Position numbers and translations under genes: made by a program. Of a stretch of DNA of 18,563 bases, positions 14,018 to 18,563 are shown in pieces. The stretch spans positions 1 through 18,563 of the forward strand of contig JAEVZA010000355.1 in NCBI GenBank assembly GCA_023392475.1, given 5' to 3'. The notes beneath the pieces were generated by a model that worked only from the letters and a program-made list of their open reading frames with translations, did not search any database and had not been told where the DNA came from. The DNA is from Actinomycetes bacterium. Its GTDB lineage: Bacteria > Actinomycetota > Acidimicrobiia > Acidimicrobiales > Microtrichaceae. Each line of letters begins with the position of its first letter. Position 1 is the first letter of the stretch.

Positions 14018-14646
14018 GCGCGGGTCCCCGCGGTCCCGTCCGACGTCGCGTCGGGATCGGTGGCGGCGTCCCCGTCGGCACCCCGGGGGTGGACGCTGTC
14101 GACCTGGTCGGGTGCGTAGGGGATCACCGGCGCGCCGGTGCCGTACGGGTCGAGCGTGTGGATGAACCGGTGCACGCCCATCGTCTGCGCGCACATGAAG
14201 CCGAGCTCGATGATCTGCGCGGCCGTGAAGACCTCCGACAGGCGGGCGTAGAACTCGTCGTCCATGGCGTGGTGGTCGGCGGACAGGAGGTCGATGAACT
14301 CGACCGCCATCCGCTCCTGGTCGTCGAGCTCGTCGTGACCGGGCGCGAGCAGGCACGCGACGTCCTGGTCGGTGATCGAGTCGTGCTTGCGCGACTGCAT
14401 GCACGGCTGGCACTCGCCGAGCTGGGCGCTGCGGATGCGGATGAGCTCCAGGATCCGGCCGCCGAGCAGGCTGTTGCGGCCCCACACCGACCGGGCCAGG
14501 TTGGTCATGACCAGCTGGTCCGTCTTGTAGGCGAAGATCTGCAGCGGCACCGGGGTGGCGTACGTGCCCGCCGCCACCCCCTCCTCCACGATCCGCCGCG
14601 AGTCCTCCGCGAGCTGGTCCATCGGGATCGGTTCGATCCTGGGCAT
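14014..14646 (-). CDS. Carboxymuconolactone decarboxylase / AhpD-like family protein
   Basis: 210 residues. The helical CMD fold is indicated by LARSVWGRNSLLGGRILELI and the redox motif C79-Q-P-C82 with H88 in GECQPCMQSRKHD, as in AhpD-like alkylhydroperoxidases. Members either reduce peroxides through the Cys pair or serve as lactone decarboxylases; the CxxC favours thiol-redox chemistry. The C-terminal 25 residues are Asp/Ala/Gly-rich and probably disordered. The start at 14646 has a purine-rich AAGGGGGG about 6 nt upstream. It is first in a two-gene unit with the epimerase (4-bp overlap) and diverges from an SDR gene across a 64-bp region with a perfect palindrome. The substrate is unknown; a catabolic role for a ring or lipid compound is inference. 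Confidence 0.88.
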   Translation of the reverse strand: MPRIEPIPMDQLAEDSRRIVEEGVAAGTYATPVPLQIFAYKTDQLVMTNLARSVWGRNSLLGGRILELIRIRSAQLGECQPCMQSRKHDSITDQDVACLLAPGHDELDDQERMAVEFIDLLSADHHAMDDEFYARLSEVFTAAQIIELGFMCAQTMGVHRFIHTLDPYGTGAPVIPYAPDQVDSVHPRGADGDAATDPDATSDGTAGTRA

Positions 14647-14660
14647 GGCGGCCCCCCTTC

Positions 14661-14682
14661 GACCTGACACGGGCGTCAGGTC
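14661..14682. promoter_or_regulatory. Putative operator: 8-bp-arm palindrome in divergent promoter region
   Basis: GACCTGAC (14661-14668) and GTCAGGTC (14675-14682) are exact complements with a 6-nt spacer. The core CTGACACGGGCGTCAGGT matches the site before the esterase gene (16 of 18 on the opposite strand). It lies between the divergent CMD-family and SDR genes, 15 nt from one start and 28 nt from the other, so one bound repressor could control both. Its size and symmetry are TetR-like. Confidence 0.65.
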
Positions 14683-14710
14683 GTCAACAGTATGTGCCAA
14701 GGTGGCGTCC

Positions 14711-15529
14711 ATGACCGCAGGAACGTCGATCGGACCCTCATCGCTGCAGCTCGACGGCCGCGTCGCCGTCGTCACCGGTGGCGGCTCGGGCATCGGCCGG
14801 GGCATCGCTCGGGGCCTCGCCGCGTTCGGGGCGCGGGTCGCGGTGTGGGAGCGCGACGCGGCGACCTGCGCGTCGGCGGCCGAGGAGATCGGCGCGCTTG
14901 GCATCACCACCGACGTGCGCGAGGCCGACCAGGTCGACGCGGCCCTGGCGCGGACCGCGAGCGAGCTCGGGACGGTCGACATCCTCGTGAACAACGCGGG
15001 CGGCGTGTTCTGGTCGCCGATCCTCGAGACGTCGGAGAACGGCTGGGACGCGCTCCACCGGTCGAACCTCACGCACGTCATGCTGTGCACGCAGCGGGTG
15101 GCACGGCCGCTGGTCGAGGCCGGGCGCGGCGGGTCGATCGTCAACGTGACGTCGATCGAGGGCGTGCGCGCCGCACCCGGCTTCGCGGCGTACGCGGCGG
15201 CCAAGGCGGGCGTCATCAACTTCACGAGGACGGCCGCGCTCGAGCTCGCTCCCCACGGGATCCGGGTCAACGCCCTCGCTCCCGACATCACGATGACCGA
15301 GGGCCTCGCCGCCGTGGCCGCACCCGGCTCGGAGGAGCGCTTCGAGCGCGTCGTGCCGCTCGGTCGGGTCGGCGACGTCGCCGACCTCGCCGGCGCCGCC
15401 GTCTTCCTCGCGTCCGACCTGGGGTCGTACGTGACCGGGCAGACCATCCACGTGGACGGCGGGACGCACGCGGCCGGCGGCTGGTACCACCACCCGGAGG
15501 ACGGCCACTACGTCCTCGGGCCCGCCTGA
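14711..15529 (+). CDS. Short-chain dehydrogenase/reductase (classical SDR)
   Basis: 272 residues. The cofactor motif is TGGGSGIG (22-29) and the structural motif is NNAG (94-97). The catalytic residues are Asn119 (RSNLTHV), Ser148 (NVTSIEG) and Tyr161-x3-Lys165 (FAAYAAAKAG). The C-terminal LASDLGSYVTGQTIHVDGG is standard for the family, and a slightly unusual tail GGWYHHPEDGHYVLGPA follows. It is an NAD(P)H-dependent oxidoreductase of unknown substrate. The ATG at 14711 has AAGGTGG 5 nt upstream; the frame is open further upstream, but that would run through the palindrome and the divergent gene. It likely belongs to the same regulon as the divergent CMD-epimerase pair. Confidence 0.93.
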   Translation: MTAGTSIGPSSLQLDGRVAVVTGGGSGIGRGIARGLAAFGARVAVWERDAATCASAAEEIGALGITTDVREADQVDAALARTASELGTVDILVNNAGGVFWSPILETSENGWDALHRSNLTHVMLCTQRVARPLVEAGRGGSIVNVTSIEGVRAAPGFAAYAAAKAGVINFTRTAALELAPHGIRVNALAPDITMTEGLAAVAAPGSEERFERVVPLGRVGDVADLAGAAVFLASDLGSYVTGQTIHVDGGTHAAGGWYHHPEDGHYVLGPA

Positions 15530-15553
15530 CCCCCGGTTCGCCGGCTCGACCCG

Positions 15554-16399
15554 TCAGCCCTGGCCGACGTGGCCGGCCTTCGCCGTGGCGCCCCCGTCGA
15601 TCACGATCATCTGGCCGGTGATGTAGCGGGACTCGTCCGACGCCAGGAACACGACCAGGTCGGCGACGTCCTCGGGGCGGCCGAGCTCCGGCGTCAGCGT
15701 CGCCCGGCCCAGCCCGTCGAGCATCCGCTCCGGGATGTGGGCGCGGACCGCGTCGGTGATGATCAGACCCGGCACGATCGTGTTGACCCGGACGCCCTCC
15801 TTGCCGTGCCCGGTGGCCACGTAGAGCGTGAGCGCGTTGACGCCCGCCTTCGACACGCCGTAGGCGGTCCGAGTGCGATCGCCGCTGAGCGACGCCCCGG
15901 AGGACATGTTCACGATCGACCCGCCGCCGGTCCGCACCATCTCGGGGATGGCGTGCTTGCAGAGCAGCATCTGGCTCGACAGGTTCACGGCGAGCGTCCG
16001 GTCCCAGACCTCGACGTCCAGGTCGGTGACGATCACGTCACGCTCGAGGAAGTCGTTCGCCGTGAGCGCGGCGTTGTTGTGGAGCACGTCCAGCCGGCCG
16101 AAGCGGTGGACGGTGGCGGCCACCGCGGCGGCGACCTGCGCCTCGTCGGACAGGTCCGCGGCGAACCACGCGGTCCGGCCCGGGTGGTCGCCGCCGCGGT
16201 TGCTGCGGTCGGCGGTGCCGTCGACCGGTCCGGCCGGTGCGCCCGCCGCAGCGGAGGCGGCGACCCGCTCGGCGCCCTCACCGTCGACGTCGACGACCAT
16301 GACCGACGCCCCGTGGCGGACCAGCGCCGCCACCGTGGCCGAGCCGATGCCACCCGCTCCCCCGGTCACGATGGCGACCTTGCCCTCGAGTCGAGCCAT
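15554..16399 (-). CDS. Short-chain dehydrogenase/reductase (classical SDR)
   Basis: 281 residues. The cofactor motif is TGGAGGIG (12-19), with Asp37 at the end of the second strand (VMVVDVDG), suggesting NAD rather than NADP. NNAA (108-111) stands for the NNAG motif; Ser167 (VNMSSGA) and Tyr180-x3-Lys184 (AYGVSKAG) complete the active site, and ASDESRYITGQMIVIDGG is near the end. Compared with the other SDR there is an insertion at about 50-77, rich in Ala/Gly/Arg. It converges on the SDR at 14711 with only 24 bp between stops. The ATG at 16399 gives the standard MARLEGKVAIVTGG beginning; no good Shine-Dalgarno is visible. Substrate unknown. Confidence 0.92.
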   Translation of the reverse strand: MARLEGKVAIVTGGAGGIGSATVAALVRHGASVMVVDVDGEGAERVAASAAAGAPAGPVDGTADRSNRGGDHPGRTAWFAADLSDEAQVAAAVAATVHRFGRLDVLHNNAALTANDFLERDVIVTDLDVEVWDRTLAVNLSSQMLLCKHAIPEMVRTGGGSIVNMSSGASLSGDRTRTAYGVSKAGVNALTLYVATGHGKEGVRVNTIVPGLIITDAVRAHIPERMLDGLGRATLTPELGRPEDVADLVVFLASDESRYITGQMIVIDGGATAKAGHVGQG

Positions 16400-16514
16400 C
16401 ACGACAGTCAAGCAGCGGGCTCGACACGGCCTCGACCCGGTGGTCCCGAGGACTCCCGCAGCTCGGTGACGATCGGTGCGCATCGTCGGACCCCTGCCGG
16501 GGAAGGACGGAGCC

Positions 16515-16637
16515 ATGGCACGGATCACGAAGAAGGTGGCGTTCGCCGTGGTGCCGATCATCGCCGCAGCGGCGGCTCGGGCGCTGGTCCGGCGCTGGGA
16601 GGCGCACGATCGATCCGCACGCCCCGCCGACGCCTGA
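16515..16637 (+). CDS. Small 40-residue peptide, possible membrane or amphipathic helix
   Basis: The short frame starts at ATG 16515 with a strong Shine-Dalgarno region (GGAAGGACGGAG) just upstream and reads MARITKKVAFAVVPIIAAAA, then ARALVRRWEAHDRSARPADA. A hydrophobic helix of about 15-18 residues (8-25) is flanked by basic residues, consistent with a single membrane span or a membrane-associated helix. I do not recognise a family. It diverges from the SDR at 16399 and converges on the iron-permease-like gene. The ribosome binding site and composition support it, but its size leaves doubt. Confidence 0.5.
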   Translation: MARITKKVAFAVVPIIAAAAARALVRRWEAHDRSARPADA

Positions 16638-16640
16638 TCC

Positions 16641-16661
16641 GGCGGCCCGGCGGGCGCCGCC
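16641..16661. terminator. Possible GC-rich hairpin between convergent genes
   Basis: GGCGGC (16641-16646) and GCCGCC (16656-16661) are complementary with a 9-nt loop that itself is GC-rich. It lies between the small peptide gene and the iron-permease-like gene, where a shared terminator would be expected. The stem is short and the local GC content makes such pairings common. Confidence 0.3.
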
Positions 16662-16696
16662 CGGTCTCGGTGGAACGGCCGCCGCGGCGTCGTCGG

Positions 16697-17227
16697 TCAG
16701 GCGCTGTCGTCGCGGTCGCGGGGCTGATCGAGCCTGCGCTCCTGCGCCTGGAACCGCTGGAACTCGCTCCACGCCGCGAGCAGCTCGAGGTCGTCGTCCG
16801 GTGCCTCCTCGGCGGCGATGTAGGTCGGATCCGCGCCTGCTGACGCCCGGATCAGCTCGTCCAGCTTCCGCTGCGTCGCCGCCGTCTGCCGCGACTGGGT
16901 GTGCTGGATGACGAACACCATGAGGAACGTGATCCCCGAGGTGACGACGTAGAGCACGACCTCCCACCAGTGCGGGAAGCGCGTGGCGACGCCGACGACG
17001 ATCCACGAGACCAGCAGGACGGCGGCCGTCGCGCCGGCGCCGGAGTGCGCCATGGAGGCGCCGAGGTGGTGGAGCAGACGGCTCGTCCAGTGGCGCTCGC
17101 GGATGGAGACGTCGGAGCGGACCGGTGTCGGGTTCGTCCCGAACGCGCCGTGCCGGCGGCGACGGGGTCGCCCCGGCGCCGTGCCCGGTGGCATCCCGGT
17201 GCTCTGCGGATCGCTCGATCGCGCCAT
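16697..17227 (-). CDS. Low-affinity iron permease family protein
   Basis: 176 residues. Two hydrophobic segments (about 65-84 and 89-108) enclose GVATRFPHWWEV, followed by the strong family signature FLMVFVIQHTQSRQTAATQR (101-120) and KLDELIRA (121-128). This is the conserved core of the bacterial low-affinity iron permease family, usually a short two-span membrane protein; the transport role is taken from the family name and is poorly tested in bacteria. The N-terminal 60 residues are basic, Pro/Arg-rich and likely cytoplasmic; the C-terminus is acidic and charged. The ATG at 17227 is preferred, since a longer start at 17317 would put the palindrome at 17276-17293 inside the gene. No Shine-Dalgarno is clear. 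Confidence 0.85.
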   Translation of the reverse strand: MARSSDPQSTGMPPGTAPGRPRRRRHGAFGTNPTPVRSDVSIRERHWTSRLLHHLGASMAHSGAGATAAVLLVSWIVVGVATRFPHWWEVVLYVVTSGITFLMVFVIQHTQSRQTAATQRKLDELIRASAGADPTYIAAEEAPDDDLELLAAWSEFQRFQAQERRLDQPRDRDDSA

Positions 17228-17275
17228 CACCCGTGGGACGTACCCAGCCGCTCCCCGTCCGACCGCCGGCGCGCG

Positions 17276-17293
17276 GGTTACGGAGGTGTAACC
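17276..17293. promoter_or_regulatory. Palindrome GGTTAC-N6-GTAACC upstream of iron-permease-like gene
   Basis: A perfect 6-bp-arm inverted repeat lies 49 nt upstream of the ATG at 17227. Its symmetry and place suggest an operator. GTTAC/GTAAC half-sites are used by some actinobacterial response regulators, but in varied arrangements, so no regulator is assigned. Confidence 0.45.
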
Positions 17294-17359
17294 GGGTTCC
17301 GGTACCACCTCCACCACGCACCGGGAGCTCGTTCCTGGTCGATCTGACGGAGGACGTCC

Positions 17360-17409
17360 CGACCTGCCGACGGACCTCGGCCACCGACCTGCCGATGGGC
17401 CTCGGCCAC
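17360..17409. repeat. 25-bp tandem repeat, two copies
   Basis: Two adjacent 25-bp copies (17360-17384 and 17385-17409) differ at two positions and end in CTCGGCCAC; a short related stretch (GACCCTGCCG) follows. It is in the gene-free stretch (17228-17476) between the iron-permease-like gene and the tRNA fragment. No function apparent. Confidence 0.75.
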
Positions 17410-17444
17410 AGACCCTGCCGGGGGAACCGACCGGCGGACGCGGA

Positions 17445-17470
17445 GAACCCCCTGCCTCGGCAGGGGGTTC
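17445..17470 (-). terminator. Terminator hairpin downstream of the tRNA-Pro 3' fragment
   Basis: GAACCCCCTGCC (17445-17456) and GGCAGGGGGTTC (17459-17470) form a perfect 12-bp stem. It lies 6 nt beyond the tRNA 3' end on the minus strand and is probably the original tRNA gene's terminator, left behind with the 3' half. Confidence 0.75.
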
Positions 17471-17476
17471 TTCCCG

Positions 17477-17521
17477 TCGGGCTGGGGAGATTCGAACTCC
17501 CGACCTCTTGACCCCCAGTCA
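17477..17521 (-). tRNA. 3' fragment of tRNA-Pro(GGG), attachment-site remnant
   Basis: On the minus strand the segment from TGACTGGGGGTCAAG onward gives the anticodon loop with GGG, the 3' anticodon stem, the variable region, a T-arm GGGAG-TTCGAAT-CTCCC and the acceptor strand CAGCCCG with discriminator A. The matching 5' acceptor strand (CGGGCTG), the D-arm and the first anticodon-stem bases are absent upstream (17522-17560). It is therefore not a complete tRNA gene but the kind of 3' half left at one end of an element integrated into a tRNA. CCA is not encoded. The intact tRNA-Pro should lie to the right, outside the window. Confidence 0.8.
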
Positions 17522-17633
17522 CCTCGAGCTAGTGCTGCCGGGTCCGGGCAGTGGTCAGGAGCCTTGAAATTCCGGGGCTCTCGGGGGATCCCAATCCGGC
17601 TGAGCAGCAGAAGTCCGGGCCGTCGTGGCGAGT

Positions 17634-17655
17634 CTGCATACATCCTGCATACATC
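17634..17655. repeat. 11-bp direct repeat, two adjacent copies
   Basis: CTGCATACATC occurs twice in a row (17634-17644, 17645-17655), about 115 bp inside the tRNA-Pro fragment. It is AT-richer than its surroundings. Short direct repeats near an att core can be integrase arm-type or excisionase sites; here that is only a suggestion. The rest of 17522-17689 has no gene that I can support, apart from a small hairpin at 17664-17677. Confidence 0.6.
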
Positions 17656-17689
17656 GTGCTGGGCCGAGGAGCCTCGGGGTCGCCGCCCA

Positions 17690-18093
17690 CTACACGTCCG
17701 GGATCACCCGCTCCTTCAAGCCCGACGCGGTCAGCGAGAACCACCATGGCCCAGCCGGCCGGTGCTCGCGGAGCCGCTCGATCGCTGACCAGTGCTCCTC
17801 GATGCGTTCGACGTAGGTCGCCGTCGGCTCGTCCTGCTTGCCGCCGAGCCAGAGGTAGCGGAGTCCGTACGACCGCAGGAGTGCGACCTCGGCAGGGCGT
17901 GTGCGGATGCGCTTGTCCCGCCCGATGACGACCAGGCCGGCCGCAGCGACCACGGGGATCCAGTGCTCGTCCTTGTCGCCCGGAGCGGTGCCGGCCAGCT
18001 CGCCGACCACCGTGACGTCGTCGCGGTCCCTGCCCCACTCATGCCAGACCCCATCAGGCTCTGATCGATGTAGTAGTGGACCTGGGCGGTCAC
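17690..18093 (-). pseudogene. PIN-like toxin (VapC-like), frameshifted near the N-terminus
   Basis: The main frame (from about 18048 to the TAG at 17690) encodes WHEWGRDRDDVTVVGE, then HWIPVVAAAGLVVIGRDKRI with RTRPAEVALL, and ends LKERVIPDV. The VVIGRD(K/R)xIRTRPAE core is characteristic of a PIN-like domain family paired with DUF433 antitoxins. The family's N-terminal strand, with a first acidic residue, is in another frame: GTG at 18093 gives VHYYIDQSLMG. Adding one G to the G4 run at 18049-18052 joins both parts as DQSLMGVWHEWGRDRDDV with the length expected for the family. The toxin, presumably an RNase, is thus probably inactive, unless the lesion is a sequencing error. The start lies 4 nt after the antitoxin stop. 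Without restoration only 106 residues from an internal GTG at 18010 could be made. Confidence 0.75.
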
Positions 18094-18097
18094 GGGT

Positions 18098-18563
18098 TCA
18101 GGCTGCGAGCGTCTTCTCGTAGGTGATCGCCGCGCCGACGTCCGCTTCGCTCAAGTCGTACCAGCGCGCGAGATCGGCGATGGAGTCGCCACCGCGATGC
18201 AACGACGCCAGCACCTCGGTCGGAACCCCATTGACCATCGGCGCACCACCCCGTACGAGCGGGTCGATCGCAACGGACGCCTCGTTGCCGAGCGGGTGGA
18301 CCGCCGTCGGAGCATCGTGGTCGTCGAAGCTGACGTGGTCGAGATAGCGAGCCATCTCCTCGGACAGGACGATCTGCCCCGTACGCACCACGACGAAGCG
18401 CATGCGTCGATCGAGCGCTGACTCGTCCTGCACCATCAGAATGAGGTCCCGCGAGTCGGTGAACGGCTTCGAGCGAGCGAGCGGGTACGGACCGAACTCC
18501 CGGCGCAGGATGTCGACCGCTGGACGCATGCGCAGCATGGGCACACCGGTGTTGCGGTACTCG
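18098..18563 (-). CDS. DUF433-type antitoxin (5' end beyond window)
   Basis: The frame is open to the window edge and reads EYRNTGVPMLRMRPAVDILR at the visible N-terminal side, so the true start is outside. That segment resembles the DNA-binding front part found in longer DUF433 antitoxins. The C-terminal DUF433 domain (last 55 residues or so) shows VAIDPLVRGGAPMVNGVPTE, LHRGGDSIADLARWYDLSE and ADVGAAITYE. It should bind and neutralise the PIN-like protein encoded just downstream, and repress its own operon. The toxin gene follows after 4 nt. The region looks less GC-rich than the main chromosome-like part, in keeping with acquisition alongside the tRNA-Pro boundary. Confidence 0.85.
   Translation of the reverse strand, partial: EYRNTGVPMLRMRPAVDILRREFGPYPLARSKPFTDSRDLILMVQDESALDRRMRFVVVRTGQIVLSEEMARYLDHVSFDDHDAPTAVHPLGNEASVAIDPLVRGGAPMVNGVPTEVLASLHRGGDSIADLARWYDLSEADVGAAITYEKTLAA

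Noticed and set aside
17125..17511. Plus-strand open frame ending ...GRFELPTS across the tRNA fragment
   Set aside because: That ending is the usual false translation of tRNA 3' ends; the region is non-coding.
17477..17560. Complete tRNA-Pro gene
   Set aside because: No CGGGCTG acceptor strand or D-arm upstream of the anticodon loop, so only the 3' half is supported.

Overview
The window is very GC-rich DNA with strong G/C bias at third codon positions, which produces many long spurious open frames on both strands. The gene content suggests an actinobacterium. The conserved gcvH - FHA (GarA/OdhI type) - MerR (FtsR/Rv1828 type) block is an actinobacterial hallmark, and HTH_42 proteins, lipoproteins with Thr/Ser-rich linkers and TAnnnT promoters close to start codons fit too. 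I suspect an Acidimicrobiia-like lineage, but I cannot prove that from sequence alone.

Layout. (1) 1-3922, all minus: a bifunctional-looking mannose-1-phosphate guanylyltransferase/phosphomannomutase-like gene, a 66-bp tandem repeat, then gcvH, an FHA protein and a MerR regulator (cut by the window edge). The last three overlap or nearly overlap. (2) 4023-7274: a CDP-alcohol phosphatidyltransferase diverging from a HIT hydrolase, a 21-bp perfect inverted repeat, an SRAP (YedK/HMCES type) DNA-protein crosslinking protein, and a divergent GT2-GtrA glycosyltransferase. (3) 7335-12974: mostly exported proteins, namely a CE1/PHB-depolymerase-like lipoprotein esterase, two small lipoproteins and a PQQ-type sugar dehydrogenase with PKD domain. 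Among them lies an HTH_42 (AlkZ-like) gene whose reading frame is broken. (4) 13022-16399: a dehydrogenase/epimerase cluster. A CxxC carboxymuconolactone-decarboxylase-family protein and an NAD-dependent epimerase overlap by 4 bp and diverge from an SDR; a second SDR converges on it. The divergent promoter region holds an 8-bp-arm palindrome that nearly duplicates one upstream of the esterase at 7335, suggesting one regulator for both. (5) 16515-17227: a 40-residue membrane-like peptide and a low-affinity iron permease family protein.

(6) 17477-18563: the 3' half of a tRNA-Pro(GGG) with its terminator, but without its 5' half. This looks like the left attachment boundary of an integrated element. 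Immediately inside it are a DUF433-type antitoxin (cut by the window edge) and a PIN-like toxin gene whose frame is broken by one base in a G4 run. This segment looks less GC-rich than the rest.

The most interesting items are the GarA-like protein whose phospho-switch N-terminus is replaced by a zinc ribbon, the shared palindromic operator, the tRNA-Pro att boundary with a damaged toxin-antitoxin pair, the large perfect inverted repeat at 5183-5234, and recurrent near-leaderless promoters. I did not find a clearly new multi-gene defence or biosynthetic system.
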